Positions 11,868 to 24,249 of a stretch of DNA of 64,000 nucleotides are shown here, in pieces. The stretch lies in contig QAOA01007117.1 in the NCBI GenBank assembly GCA_003255065.1, positions 50,854 to 114,853 on the forward strand, given 5' to 3'. Source of the DNA: Cercis canadensis. Lineage: Eukaryota; Streptophyta; Magnoliopsida; Fabales; Fabaceae. The stretch's first letter is position 1; each line of letters opens with the position of its first letter. The notes under the pieces are model-generated. The model was not told the origin of the DNA. It ran no database searches and saw nothing but the letters and a program-made list of their open reading frames with translations. The translations under genes were made by a program, and so were the position numbers.

Positions 11868-11917
11868 AATAGAAGAAGAAGAAGAAGAAGAAGAAGAACA
11901 GCAACAACAACAACAAT
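11868..11917. repeat. (GAA)n and (CAA)n microsatellite
   Basis: An uninterrupted run of GAA triplets (about 11869-11898) passes into a run of CAA triplets (about 11899-11916). It lies in purine-rich sequence with no gene. Confidence 0.9.
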
Positions 11918-12168
11918 GGAGAGGGAGCTCGACTGGAGAGAATAAAGAGCAAATAATGAAGAGAATGAAGAGCAAAGTGTGAAGAAAACCAGAGAAGAAG
12001 AAATAAATGGTGTGGGAAGTTGGCGTGTGAAGTGCTTGGTGCAACATTCGTAGCATGCATGCAGGCTATAGTCCCTTCACGCATGAAAGGTCGAGCTCCT
12101 TCAAAGTTTGACTCTTCATTTCTCTGCATTTGGTGGACTTCATGGATAGGTGGGCCCCAGCAACTTGA

Positions 12169-12227
12169 AGTGTCAAATTTTGGGAATGTGGCACACATGG
12201 AGTACTGCACTCCCAAAATTCGACACT
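12169..12227. repeat. Inverted repeat (17-bp stem, 25-nt loop)
   Basis: AGTGTCAAATTTTGGGA at 12169-12185 pairs with TCCCAAAATTCGACACT at 12211-12227 with one mismatch. It may be a MITE remnant or part of a transposon end. No target duplication was found. Confidence 0.6.
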
Positions 12228-12359
12228 CCATGCAATTTTCATGCCAAAATGCGACATTCAACCTAAAAAAAAAGTGCAATAATGGTGTAAATTGTTTCAA
12301 AATTTCCGTATATGTGGAAATAGTTTGCAAAACTACATTATTCAAAAGCATTCACTCCA

Positions 12360-13440
12360 TAAAACAGATCAGCCATACTCAAGCGGTCCAACCAATAATA
12401 AAGAATAAATGGAGAAAAGAGAAAGCAATAGGGAAAAAGATGATAAACAAAGGTAGAAGAGCTCGCACCATCGACAAAGAAAGAAGGAACAAAACACAGG
12501 GCCTGAGGTTATTGTCTTCTCCATCGCACCTCAGACCTAGAAGAAAAAAAAATCAAATCTTAGCCTTAAATAGCGAGTTTAAGGTAAGAATCTCTCTCTC
12601 TATCCCTTGATTTCTCTAAGGTTGCTCTTTTGATTTCTAAAAAAATTCTAGGTTTTGTTTTCTCTCTCTAAAATTGGGTGGTTTAGGAATGGGGTGGAAC
12701 CGCCGCCATTGGCAGAGCCATCCCTCTCGGTTACTCACTCTCTCTCCTTACTTCTTTCCCTCTCTATGTTTTTATTTCTTTTCCTGGCCTCAGAAAAAAA
12801 TTGTTGAGGTTTTACTCTCTCTAAAAATTGGATTTTGGAATGGGCTGGAAACCGCGCCGCAGGCCCCTCTCAGTCACTCATTGGTGGCCTGAAAAATTTC
12901 TACTTCTACACTCAAACTGAAGAAACTGAGGAATTTCTAATTTTTCTATATTGTTACAATGTGATGTTGTTTGTCCGTTCTGAAAAAAAGAATGAAGATG
13001 AGTAGAAAATGTATCCGAAGATTAAACCACTTCCCTTTTTTCAAGGATTTTCTCTAATTTTTTAGAATTTTCCCTCTCTAATTAATTTTTCAAGAATTCC
13101 TCTTCGATTTCCCTCAAAATTTCCACTGTACCCTAGAATTCTCCTTGTGGTATTATTTATAGCTCAAGAGTATGGTCATTTTGATATAGTTGCTAATCGT
13201 TTCTTCTCCTGATTGCAGGTTGTGCAGCCATTTTAGGAAACGATCATGGGTGAACAGTGGTGGTGTCACCCGACGAAACAGAAGCATAAGGGCTGGTTTG
13301 CTAGCAAAAAATGCCAAAGGGAGGGACCAGCTATTGTCAAAGGGTGCCATTTGGTGTCACTTCTTGTTGTCGAAATGAAACACATGACACTACAGTACAA
13401 AGCCAATAAACACATGCACATGGCAAAGTTATTCAAGTAA
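12360..13440 (+). other. Possible 5' exon-intron-exon of an unidentified gene or gene fragment
   Basis: A purine-rich, mostly open stretch ends in GTTTAAG|GTAAGAAT at about 12580, a good splice donor. A pyrimidine-rich, intron-like segment follows and ends TTCTCCTGATTGCAG at about 13219, a good acceptor. The segment after it contains a short frame (13246-13440, MGEQWWCHPTKQKH). The layout resembles a plant 5' UTR intron, but the short protein matches nothing I know. Within the intron-like part, about 12656-12740 and 12808-12882 are diverged copies of one another (CTCTCTAAAATTGG, then GGAATGGG-TGGAA-CCGC). Confidence 0.3.
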
Positions 13441-14090
13441 ATCACTATTTTAAATTGGTTTTGAGTAATTGAATTTTTATCCCCTTAAGTGTTGACAGAT
13501 ACAATTTGGCACATTCTTAAATTTTGAATAATTTTAATATATTGACTCAACCAAAAAATTTTGAAAATAATAATGTTTGCCCCAAATGGATTTCTTTTGT
13601 TTAACTAATGATATGTAATGAAATGGGAGATCCAAGAGATTATTATCTCTCTCTTTCGGTATCCCTCTCTCTCTCATCAACTACAAGTATACTAAATATC
13701 CATTGTATTTCCTCTCAAATCTTTGCTCACATTTATCATATTAGACAAGCATTATTTCCATTCTAAGCTCTCCACCGCTACAGTTACTACTCCTCTCGCT
13801 TGGTGATGTCATTGGGTCTATCTACCTGTATTAGTCTCTCTTTAGTTTCTCTCTCTTTTTGGGTTTTACCCCATGCAATTGAAAAAAAAAGTGCGATAAT
13901 TTGGTATGAAGTAGAATGGGTTTCAAACCGGGTTAAATGACCCATTTTTCTGCATCTCTGACTCTTTGGAAGTTGAAGATGATAAACTTTATGAAATTAT
14001 ACTAGAGCCCAATCTCAATTATGTCATTATAGTAACCACCTTCTGTATTTATACTATCACCCAAAATATAAAAAACTTTTAGAAAAGCAA
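13441..14090. other. Non-coding sequence, nothing identified
   Basis: AT-rich sequence without a supported gene. It contains short CT-rich runs at about 13641-13675. Confidence 0.5.
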
Positions 14091-14180
14091 CATGGTAGCC
14101 TTTTTTTTTTGGATGGCTTTGTGGTAGTTTGTATGAGGTGAAAAGTTCAAACTTTAATGTCATATTTTAACCAAGAAAAA
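14090..14180 (+). mobile_element. Decayed tRNA-derived SINE copy
   Basis: The piece GTGGTAGTTTGTATGAGGT, followed by AAGTTCAAACTTTAATGTCAT and an A-rich tail, aligns with the better SINE at 14880-14977 (TAGGTAGTTTGTAGGAGGT, GGTTCGAGCTTCCATGCCGTCATG). The B-box is weakened to GTTCAAACTTT. Flanking repeats could not be recognised. Confidence 0.5.
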
Positions 14181-14864
14181 TGAAAGAACTACATTATATA
14201 AGTTCAGAAAATCTAAATAAATTTGGATGTGTTTATGGTATAAATAGTAAGAGGTTCTAATATTTGATAAACAATTTATGTTTGGTATCATAAAACTCAA
14301 TTTATTTGTATAAAATCTTTATTTGATTTTTAACCCTTGAAATTTATTTAATTTTAAACATAAACAATCACTGAATTTGTAATAAAAAAATTCAACTTAA
14401 TTATATAAAGTCATCAATGGGATACAATTTCTAATTTCTCTAATAAGCTAATTCCACCAACATGAAAAATAGTTCAATTTGCAGAATAAAATATTCAATT
14501 CAATTTCATATAATTAGTGTCAAAGTGAAAAAACCTCGATTCAATTTAATAAAATTCTTTTATTGAACTTGATTAATGTTAAGTTAAAAGAAGAAAGTAT
14601 AATTTCATCTTATTCCAGTTTAATTGAACTTAATTGACACAAATTGACAACCCTTATTTTTTTTCCCCTTGATAGTCCCCTAATTCAATTTAATCAAATA
14701 GTATTAAATTGAAAAACCCCAATTTAATTTTCATCCATTTTTTAATTTAGCTTGATTAGTGTGAAATTAAGAGAGCAATTTTTTAATTTCTTACAATAAT
14801 TCAATTAAATATTTTGTGCCTTTGCTTAGGCAAATTTTCAATAATTTTGGATATATGAAAGTCA

Positions 14865-14992
14865 GTGAGGGGAGACTAAGCCATTAGGTGTGGTCTAGTA
14901 GTGTGAAGTTTAGGTAGTTTGTAGGAGGTTAGGGGTTCGAGCTTCCATGCCGTCATGTAACCCAATAAAAAAAAGGGGTGAGGGGAGACTAA
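14865..14992 (+). mobile_element. tRNA-derived SINE with 15-bp target duplication
   Basis: A 98-bp body (14880-14977) contains an A-box-like TGGTCTAGTAG and a B-box GGTTCGAGCTTCC, the two internal promoter elements of RNA polymerase III, then an A-rich tail. It lies between perfect 15-bp direct repeats GTGAGGGGAGACTAA at 14865-14879 and 14978-14992. The long variable target duplication and A-tail are the hallmarks of LINE-mediated retroposition. The body is short for a plant SINE, so it may be truncated or a minimal family. Confidence 0.85.
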
Positions 14993-15998
14993 TTCTTCAA
15001 TAATTTAGATAAAGAGTAAGAGAGTATTGAAAGAATTTTAACCCTTTTTTTCAAAAAAATAGTTTAGAAAAAAGAAAAGAAAAGAAATCATTATTTCCCT
15101 AAAATTAAGGTACACCATGTCAGTAGCATAAAAAGGCATTTATTGAATTGAATAGAAGAAAATATTAATTTGATTTGTACAAAGGGAAGGGGTGGCCTTA
15201 CATGATTGGTTCTCAACACCAATTAGACTTTTTGGGCCTATTTTCTATAATTAAAGAAAGATTTTTACTATTATGGATGGGCTTAAGAGTGAGATCTATG
15301 GTGGGTTTGCCAAGAGATTAGTTATAAAAATATATATATATATATTAATAGAAAACAAAACCACAAGCCCTTATAAAACTTTGCTTGAAGTTTTGCCCTT
15401 CTTAAAATACTTAAATTCGGACTTGGATTCAGTCATGTTAGGGAGTAGCATAACAATGTCATATTACTTTAATCCTAGCCATTCATTTTTATTAAAACCA
15501 TATGAATGGCATAGAAACTGCCTGATAATCTTTTTTTAAACTCCTTTAATTATATTTTTTTATATACTCATTTTTCTCCTCGTTTCCTTCTTCGATTGTA
15601 GCTTCTTTAATTCCTTCTTCTACTTGGCCAGTAGCAAGTCAAATTTTAAAATCCCATTTTGAAAAGTGTCTATTGTGGCTATATCTAGAATTAGGAAACC
15701 ATCAATTTCTAAAATAAATTATAAAAATAATGTTGAATAAGAGATTAAAATAGGTGTAATTCTGAGAGTGTTGGAGAGAAAGACCCTGCCAATGACCATT
15801 ACTTTAAGGCAAGAAAGCTTGAAGAAGGTTGTACCCAGGTGAAGTCAAACTCACAATACCCATTACGGGAATTGAAAAACAAAACATTAAACTTGAAGAA
15901 CTTACCATTTTATTCTTAATTGAAGCTCCACAACTTACAAATGTAATTTATAAAAACCTTTCCTCCTGTTAGAAACTCTAACTCCTCTTCTCGCTCTA
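14993..15998. other. Non-coding sequence left of the copia element
   Basis: AT-rich sequence with no supported gene. An 88-codon frame at 15273-15539 has no recognisable domain and includes a TA microsatellite, so I do not call it a gene. Confidence 0.45.
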
Positions 15999-16233
15999 TA
16001 TTGAAGATATTAGTTAGAATTAGTTTCAGGAAGTTAGTTTAGCAGCTATCTATCATATAGTTGTGCATAATGTGACATGGCATACAGCTGTACATAACAA
16101 CCTGCATCATGCCACATGTGTAACAAATTTGTTAACCAACTTCCTTCTCATATGCTCTATATAAGGATGAGATATCAGTTACTTCCATTATCATCAATAA
16201 CAATCAATTCAGTTTCTTCTCAATTTCGCATTA
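15999..16233 (+). repeat. 5' LTR of the copia element
   Basis: 235 bp, starting TATTGAAG and ending TTCGCATTA just before the primer-binding site. A TATATAAGGATGAGAT promoter-like stretch lies near 16160. Confidence 0.85.
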
Positions 16234-16269
16234 TGGTATTGGAGCAACATAATTTCTTTCTCTAATTGT

Positions 16270-17298
16270 ATGCATTCAACCATGTCAAGAGCTTCCGCAG
16301 CCAACCATAGCGGATCGTCAACTCCAACCACACCAATTCTTCCTCCTAGAATTGAAGAAGATCTTGCGAGCCCCTTCTTCATCCATGGGAATGAAAATGC
16401 AACACTAATGTTAGTACCGTAAATTCTTCAAGGAGGCAATTATCATAGTCAGGAAAGATCAATGAAATTGGCTCTGCTGGCAAAGAACAAATTGCAATTT
16501 ATTGATGGCACAATCCATCCACATGCTCCAAATGATGTCTTCTATCATGCTTGGGAGAGATACAACACAATGGTACTGTCATGGCTGATCAAGTCTATGC
16601 ACCCTACAATTACCAAGAGTATCTTGTGGTTTGATCTTGCGCAACAGGTATGGAGTGACTTGAAAGATTGATTCTCTCATGGTGATCCTTTTCAAATCAT
16701 GGAGCTTCAAGAAGAAATTTTTCATCTTAGCCAGGGTGTGTCTTCTGTCACTGAGTATTACACCAAACTGAAAATACTGTGGTATGAGTTGTCAAACTTG
16801 AGACCAATCCCTCCATGCACATGTAGAGCAGGAGGTTGCAGATGTTTCACCATAGCATACACCTATCACATTCAGGATCAAACAATCAGGTTCTTAAGAG
16901 GGCTCAATGATGCATATGCCACTGTCAAATCTAAGATTATGTTAATGGAACCACTACCTCCAATCAACAAGGTGTTCTCACTTGTCTTACAACATGAAAG
17001 ACAATTCATAAATCCTACTATGAAATCTGATTCTCAGCAAGAAACTGTGGCACTGGCAGCAAGATCCTATGGTGCTAGACAACAAGCCTCCAACAAGAAA
17101 TCATACTGCACATTCTGCAATATGACAGGGCACACTGCTGATGCATGCTACAAGAAGCATGGTTACCTTCTTGGCTACAAACAGAGATCTAAGCAGCAAT
17201 ATCGAGTTAATCAATGTACTGATCCCTTTATCACAGATGAGGAGGACATTGATGTAATGGAAGAAACACCACCTACACCAGAAAATCAAGAAGTCTGA
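16270..17298 (+). pseudogene. copia gag
   Basis: The frame starts at ATG 16270 and is broken by a TAA at 16420-16422 and a TGA at 16669-16671. Otherwise it reads as a full copia gag. It begins with a Ser/Thr/Pro-rich head (SGSSTPTTPILPP). The capsid-like part follows, with YNTMVLSWLIKSM and EIFHLSQGVSSVTEYYTKLK, and a CTCRAGGCRC insert common in this family. A CCHC zinc knuckle CTFCNMTGHTADACYKKHG lies at about 17107-17163. The protein would package element RNA into virus-like particles. It ends at 17298 with an acidic Pro-rich tail. Confidence 0.85.
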
Positions 17299-17344
17299 TT
17301 GACACAAGATGAGTATAGCCAAATGATGAGTCTCCTCAAGAGCA

Positions 17345-20300
17345 ACAAGGCTGTCTCCACAGGTTCTACATTCATAGCTTTAGGCATTAATGCTTTGAAG
17401 TTGAATTCAACATCAACATTTTATGGCCTTACTATTCTCGAGCCAAAGTAGTCTCGTGACCTCACTTCTGTCAACCTAACCAACTCTAGTATGGTACTTT
17501 CTTGTCAATCTACTATTATGATGGATAATAGACTCTGGTGCTAGTAATCATGTTACTTGCTGCTATGAATTCTTTGATTCATGTATATCTGTGAGCAATT
17601 ATTTTGTAAGTCTTCCCAACAAATTGTCAGCAGAAGTCACACATATAGGTTCTGTGGTCTTTTCAGACAAATTCATTTTGCACCAAGTCTTATATGTGCC
17701 TACATTCACTTTTAATCTCATATCAGTAAGCAAGGTAACACAAGATCTAAAGTGTGCTTTCTTGTTGCAATTTGATAATTGTTTAATCAAGGAGACTAGC
17801 TCTTGGAGGATGATTGGATATGCTAATGAGCATTTGGGGTTATATCAACTAGCCAATCCTATTGGCAAGAGAAGACAACTACCAGAGACCAACAAATATA
17901 ATTCTAGCACAGATAAACACAAGCCACCTATTGATTCTTCTTTTAATTTTGTAAATAGTTGCAGCAATAACCATGATTGTCATGATTTTGATTTGTGGCA
18001 TTATAGACTAGGACATCCCATCATGATAAGATCAAGACTTTAGCAAAGAAAGTTGATGTTGTAAGTTGGAATTCAGAATAAAATGTGATATTTGTCATTT
18101 GGCAAAGCAAAGAAGACCTTCCTTTCCTATCAGCACATCTATTTCTGTCAATTCCTTTGATCTTGTGCATGTAGACATTTGGGGGCCTAGTTCAGTTCTG
18201 TCAATGGATGGGCATAAATACTTCCTTATAGTAGTTGATGACTTCAAGAGATATACATGGATTTATCCAATGAAAACAAAGGGAGAAGCTCGAAGTTGTT
18301 TACAAAAGTTTGTCACCCTTGTGCAGAATCAATTTGATGTAACCATTAAAGCCATAAGATCTAATAATGGGGCTGAGTTTCAAATGACTGATTTCTATAG
18401 TTAGCATGGCATTATACATCAACTTAGCTGCCCTTACACACCAAAGCAGAATTCTGTTGTAGAAAGAAAACACCAACACATTCTCAATATCACAAGAGCC
18501 TTACTTTTCCAATCAGGCATACCTCTCATGCTATGGCATTTTACAGTAGCTCATGCTGTCTATCTAATAAATAGAACCCCCAGCAGAGTAATTGACATCC
18601 TTACACCTTTTGAGAAACTGTTCAAGTGCCCTCTTAAGTTGCAAAACCTGAAAGTATTCGGTTGTCTGTGCTTTGTAGGCACCAGTGGACAGCCAAGAAG
18701 CAAGTTTGATGCACGAGCCTCAAAATGTGTTTTCCTGGGATATGTCCATGGTGTCAAGGGTTTTAGAACTTTGAACATTCAATATATGAAACTGACAGTG
18801 TCTCAGGATGTCATTTTCCATGAGACATCTTTTCCTTTCCTCAGTAAAGATCCATCACAAGCAACATCTTTTGAGACAACTACTCCTGATCAGTGGCAAT
18901 TAGAAGAAGTTACTTCATCAACTGAGTTCAATCCAGCACCATTACCTCCCATCCAGCAAGCAAGCACCATTTAACAACCAAATGATTTCAGTCAGCCTCC
19001 TTCTAATGATGCCACCAGCAATACAAGACCTCGAAGGAGAACAAAATCCCCCAAATATCTCCAAGACTACCATACCAAAATTAACTGCCTTCTTGGTGTT
19101 TCAACAGTCAAACACCCCTTGTCTCATGTGTTATCCTATGATCATCTACCTTAGCAACACAAGGTTTTTGCCATGAACATTACCACTATTAGTGAGCCAA
19201 AGACCTTCATAGAAGCTGCAAATAATTCACACTGGCAGAAAGCAATGGAGGAAGAAGTGAAAGCATTAGAACTTAACCAAACTTGGGTGCTTTCACCTCT
19301 ACTTCCCGGGAAGAAACCTATAGGGTGTAAATAGGTGTATAAAATTAAACATAAGACTGATGGCACTATAGAAAGATATAAGGCAAGGCTTGTTGCTAAA
19401 GGTTACACACAACAAGGAGTGGATTACTTAGAAACATTCTCTCCTCTTGCCAAACTAACCACTGTCAGAACCCTTCTAGCACTAGCTGCTGTCAAGGGGT
19501 GGGAAATGCAGCAGTTAGATGGGAACAATGCCTTCTTACATGGAGATTTAAATGAGGAAGTTTACATGACCATACCACCAGGGATGACCACAAATGATCC
19601 TATACTTGTTTGCAAACTACAGAAATCTCTTTATGGCCTCAAGCAGGCAAGCAGACAATGGCATCATAAACTTTCCAATGCTTTGATTTCAAAGAATTTT
19701 CACCCTGCTGCCTCAGACCCCTCCTTGTTTGTGAAGAAAACTGATCAATCATTCATTGCCTTACTTATATATGTTGATGATGTGATCATGACAGGGGACA
19801 ACATGTAATAAATCAACTAGATCAAACACTTTCTAGACCAAGAATTTAGAATAAAAGACTTGGGTGAACTAAAAAATTTTCTTGGCTTGGAAGTACATAG
19901 AACTGTAGAAAGAATAAACCTATGTCAGCGAAAATATGCATTAGAACTCCTTGCTGATTCTAGTTTTCTAGGAAGCAAACTAGCCAAGACACCTCTTGCG
20001 AAAGGTGCCACCTTGAACTCCACTGATGGGACTTTGTTGCCAGACACTTCAATTTATAGAAGATTGGTTGGAAGATTGCTTTATTTGACCAACACCAGGC
20101 CAAACTTAGCTTTTGCAGTTCAACAACTATCCCAATATGTGGACAAACCAACTACTGTCCATCTTAAACATGCTCATCGGGTTGTGAGGTACCTGAAGAA
20201 TAATCCAAGAAGAGGATTATTTTTCCATCCAATTCCTCACTTCAACTCAAGTGTTTCTCGGATTCTGATTGGGCATCCTGCTCAGAAACAAGAAGGAGCA

Positions 20301-20540
20301 TCACAAGGTTTTGTGTTTTTCTTGGAGAGGCTTTAATTGGACGAAAAGCCAAGAAGCAATCCACAGTTTCTCAGTTTAGCACAGAGGCTGAATATCGAGC
20401 CTTAGTTGCTGCTACTTGTGAGCTAGTGTGGCTGCAATACTTGTTGCAAGATCTCCAAGTTCCTTTCTCACAAGCTCTTCTCTTCTGTGATAACAAGTCA
20501 GCCATATATCTCAGCCATAACCCAATCTTTCATGAACGAA
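17345..20540 (+). pseudogene. copia pol: protease, integrase, RT, start of RNase H
   Basis: Protease motif WIIDSGASNH is at about 17525-17555. The pre-integrase segment DLWHYRLGHP (about 17990-18020) is followed by a frameshift. The integrase core has VHVDIWGPS and VERKHQ, but the second catalytic Asp is replaced (SNNGAEF for SDNGAEF, about 18360). RT spans about 19230-19860 with [35 protein letters not shown] and the active-site YVDD. RNase H begins at about 20330 and is cut at HERT by the CACTA element. Stops occur near 18402, 18972, 19332 and 19806. The product would have been the polyprotein for reverse transcription and integration. It is inactive. Confidence 0.88.
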
Positions 20541-20559
20541 CACTACAAGAAAATGCCAA

Positions 20560-20650
20560 TTTTCTAACGAAAAATTCCAACGGTTAAAATTTTGTAAAAA
20601 TTATAACGGAAATTCCAACGGAATTTATTTACCGTTGGAATTTTTCGTCA
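20560..20650. repeat. 5' subterminal repeats of the CACTA element
   Basis: Four to five copies of TTCCAACGG, or its complement CCGTTGGAA, in direct and inverted order. They match the array at the other end. Confidence 0.8.
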
Positions 20651-21015
20651 GACTCAGCTTTGATTTCTACTTCCTTGAGCAAACGAGAGTTCAACCAAAG
20701 AATCAACCTTTGAAAGTGAAGGTAACGATAACCAGTGCAGAATTTGCTATGCCGAAAATTGGGTATGAATCAGAGGTGAAATTGATTGATGCAACCACTA
20801 CTTTTGCTTCATGTGCATCATGGAATGGGCTAAGCATGAGTCTCGATGCCCAATTTGTAGATAGAGATTCTCCACCATTCATAGATCCTCCAAGCACGGA
20901 GTATTTCCTTCCTTTAGGGTCATTAAGGTTCTTGTTCGCTATCAGGTCAGAGCTAACACACTATTGGTTTAAACGTTTGGGTGTCATTTTTCTTCATATT
21001 GATTATATGTACTAG
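20651..21015 (+). pseudogene. Captured exon-like fragment, unidentified
   Basis: A plus-strand frame of 126 codons (20635-21015) covers a segment that looks like true protein sequence: KVKVTITSAEFAMPKIGYES and LDAQFVDRDSPPFIDPPSTE. The first residues come from the subterminal repeats, so the start codon is not original. I do not recognise the family. It is probably one or more fused exons of a captured host gene. It could also belong to the same source gene as the BIN4-like exons further right. Confidence 0.4.
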
Positions 21016-22310
21016 TTTTGTTATTTTTTCTTTTAATTGTTATGCTATGAAGCCATGAAAGAGAAGTAATATAGGTAGGACTATAGGAGTTGCTGATACG
21101 TTTTAGTGTGAATAGGCTGATGCAGTGACTATAGCATGTCTTTTGTTTTTTTTTTTTTTTTTTTTTTTTGCATAGGATATGATGATCTAGTATGCCCAGG
21201 GAAATCAAGGATCAAAGAATGTAAAAGAAAGTACATGCAAACTGCTTAGGTGATTGTATCTAAGCTAACAGTGCCTACAAGAAACATTTTCCTGCTAACT
21301 TTAATCAGGACATATATAGCTGTTTAGATGTGCACAAGTTTACACTTGAGATCATGCATAATTATCATTATTCAAAAGAAAATAATTTGAATGGTTAGCA
21401 TGTAAATGGGTCACATGGGCATTTTGAAATAAGTACCTCTACATTTTGTGTTATATGTGTACTGCATCTCTATTGATCCCACTAGCAAGAAAAAGTATCT
21501 TTGATGAGGATTCCATTGAACAAGCAAGTCCAATCCTAAACAGTGAAAGTAAGCATTTCTTGACATTAGGATGTAAATGGGTCAGGATCTCCATGTTGTT
21601 TTCTGCTTCTACTGTTATTCTCAATTTGGTCCTTAATAGATAAATCAAGATAAAATTAACATAGAAATTTCATTATGCTTTATAATAATGTGGAACATAA
21701 ATTTGATCAAGTAAATGTATTATAGGATGATCAAATAAAATGCCTGAAAATTGTTCTCTCTTTTAGACTGATACATATCAAAAAGCATGATCAACATAAG
21801 TAGAGGGTTTTTGTTGATTGCTTGACTTACCTGAATAATGCTTCATGGATATCCAGTTCTTTGAATAATACTTACTTCCTTATTTGCAACAATTAAAAGA
21901 GAGAAACCAAAGAAAAAAATGTAATAAAGGAAGAAATAGGAAATGGGAAGACCTCAATGATTCAAACATATATGGGTGCTCTTCATGTTTATCTATGTCC
22001 TTATATCTTGGTTTGTTGATGAGATGGCTAAATGCTGATGTGTTTTAGTGAACCGATTTCTTTTGAATTGATCTTCTGATGATTATTTCTCTAATTTTAT
22101 GGATTTAGTTTGCACTCTGCTCTTTTTATCTTTGTTTGTGTGTTTACCCCTGATGTATGGTCATATCTACTTGGCAATGCTGGTTGTAGTTTGACTTTCT
22201 AGTCTTTGTAATAAGTGGATCCAAATGTTGCGTTTTGATTTTAACTTTCCTCTTCCTTACTCATGAGAAAGGAAATAAGTGCTTGACAAAGAGCTTCTGT
22301 GTTTTGGCAG
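21016..22310. other. Intron-like sequence inside the CACTA element
   Basis: T-rich sequence with no coding signal, including a poly-T run at about 21144-21169. It ends in a pyrimidine-rich acceptor GTTTTGGCAG at 22301-22310, consistent with a captured intron. Confidence 0.5.
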
Positions 22311-22887
22311 GCACTTGTTGAGTGTGAAGGGGACTCCATAGACCTGAGTGGTGATATTGGTGCAGTAGGCCGAGTTATAATTTCAGATACTCCAACTGGG
22401 GATCAAGAAATTTACTTAGACTTAAAAGGTAGTTTTCTTTGTGTTTAAGTACATTCAGGTTTTCTGATGACAAATGAATAATAGTGAGAGTCTATTATTC
22501 TGTATAAAGACAGAGACATAGATTCCTTGCTCATCAAACTGTAGTATGCATATAAAGACAGAGAAATAGTAACTATTTTAAGTAGCTATTCTGATTATTA
22601 CATGCTGGGTTCTTGGGAAACTACTGAAGTTAGGCACCATATTTAAAAAAATCAGAACCTCCGAACTTAATCATAATAAGTAGCCTTTTACCTTTTAGTT
22701 CTTAATATGTACTCCAAGTTAAATGCCTTAGGAATCTGCCTGATGCAATTCTATGTCTTGCCTTCTGAGTTATTGATATAGCTCTTTCATTTGACAATGT
22801 TAGACTATATCTGATTATTCAATTTTATTTATTATTGCAGGAACAATATACAAAACAGCGATAGTTCCTTCCAGGACATTTTGCATT
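22311..22887 (+). pseudogene. Captured BIN4/MIDGET-like exons
   Basis: Two exons with proper splice signals are visible. The first (22311-22428, acceptor GGCAG, donor GTAGTT) encodes ALVECEGDSIDLSGDIGAVG and then a YLDLKG end. The second (22841-22887, acceptor TTGCAG, donor GTATGC) encodes GTIYKTAIVPSRTFCI. The phases agree: 118 bases leave one base that completes a Gly codon across the junction. From memory this matches the conserved part of plant BIN4 (MIDGET), a DNA-binding component of the topoisomerase VI complex needed for endoreduplication. The fragment has no start or stop and is a transposon capture, not a working gene. The name is a recollection and needs a search. Confidence 0.5.
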
Positions 22888-23168
22888 GTATGCCATCAAT
22901 CTTAAATGGAAATTTCTGGATTTGACACTGTGGCCCTTAAAATCTTTTTTAGGATAAGTGCCTTGTAGCAAGTAACTTTGATGATCTAGATATTTTGCCA
23001 TTTTAGAATATAGCTTCAAATACTTGCTTTAATATGAAGTTATTCTTTCTTCCGGTTTAGAAAGAATATTATTCTGTAATTTTGTGTTATGCTCTGTGCA
23101 ATTGTGGTAAGTGATGAATATATTAACATAATTGCATGTGGTGTCTCTAGGATTCATGCTTTTCTCAG

Positions 23169-23280
23169 TAGCGACTAGAATCGTTGTGCTAGCAAACTTC
23201 TTGCTGCATACACAGAGGGAGACATTGAAGAAATCAAACGTATTGGTCAGTCAAGCACTATTTCACATCTTGACCATGTG
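23169..23280 (+). pseudogene. Captured exon, possibly gamma-SNAP-like
   Basis: A block with an acceptor TTTCTCAG before it and a donor GTAAGTG after it encodes CASKLLAAYTEGDIEEIKRI followed by GQSSTISHLDHV. One in-frame stop lies near its start. It reminds me of the C-terminal part of plant gamma-SNAP (a vesicle fusion adaptor), but this is a weak recollection. The splice signals and protein-like composition make exon origin more certain than the name. Confidence 0.4.
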
Positions 23281-23760
23281 GTAAGTGATTTATTTTATCT
23301 GTAAGACTGTTTGTAGAATGTATAGCCAATAACTGCATTTGGGCACAATGTCTGCTTTGTATCAACTGTTTGCTTCTGGTCTAGATATGTTGTTAGGCCT
23401 TTTTCTTTAGTGCATGGCTAGATTTAATTTTGTGAACCCTTTCTGTCATTACAATTTTGAGGTTTAGGTCCTACAGTTGACCCTCTTGACATATACTTTT
23501 TACTTTATCTTAAAATCTAAAATCCTACCACGGTACAATTTCTGGTGTGATGATCTGCTATCCCTAAGCTACTATTAGGGAAGGAGCACAGCTAGTTGTC
23601 ACTGCAGAGGAGTTTTTGTTGGTGTGTCTCTATCATATCCTATTATTTTTTGTCCTGTCATAATTTAAAACATTTAATTGTTGGGAGTTTTTGCAGGTAG
23701 TACGTGGCAATGAATAGAAGGAGGAAAACTAATTAGCTTTGAGAAGAAAATATATACCTA

Positions 23761-23979
23761 TTGCTGTTGGGGCAGAAAATGATGTCATATTCATAAGCTT
23801 TGCAAGTGAAAGTGCTGGTGGCCATCATCAAATGCATAGCTATATGCTCTTGGACAAGCCTTCTTGAAAATTGCTGAATAAAATAATGGCTGACATGTTG
23901 TTGGGTTGGCAAATTCTCCACTGCAGCAGCACTCATCCAACCCAAATGCCTCGCAAACACTCTTGATATCCATCTCCAC
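23761..23979 (-). pseudogene. Captured thaumatin-like protein (PR-5) C-terminal fragment
   Basis: On the minus strand the sequence reads SVCEAFGLDECCCSGEFANP, then TTCQPLFYSAIFKKACPRAY, then SYAFDD. After a single-base frameshift it continues TSTFTCKAYEYDIIFCP. The CCSG, ACPRAYSYA-DD and TFTC---Y-I-FCP motifs, with their cysteines, are those of the C-terminal end of thaumatin-like proteins, secreted defence-related proteins. No start, signal peptide or N-terminal part is present. It lies opposite in direction to the BIN4-like exons, so it is a separate capture. It is not functional. Confidence 0.85.
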
Positions 23980-24249
23980 CCATTACTTGAAGTTCTTCTA
24001 CAAAATATATGTTTTATGTAGTTGAGAGAAGGGTATGTTCTTGTTATACAATATATATTTTGAACAATTAGAAATAAACTTGATGTAATTATTTGAGATT
24101 TAAATTTTTGTACTCAATACATTATTAACTTATAGGAATTATTTAATGAATTGGATATTTGTGTTATACAAATTATTTCATAAAAAAGATATTTGTAGAT
24201 GGTATATTTTGATTTTTAAGAAATACTATTTAGGAATTTACATAAAAAA

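Noticed and set aside
12020..12610. 196-codon plus-strand open frame
   Set aside because: It crosses an inverted repeat and a purine-rich UTR-like stretch, has no domain, and its composition looks non-coding.
15273..15539. 88-codon open frame left of the copia element
   Set aside because: It includes a TA microsatellite and no recognisable protein features.
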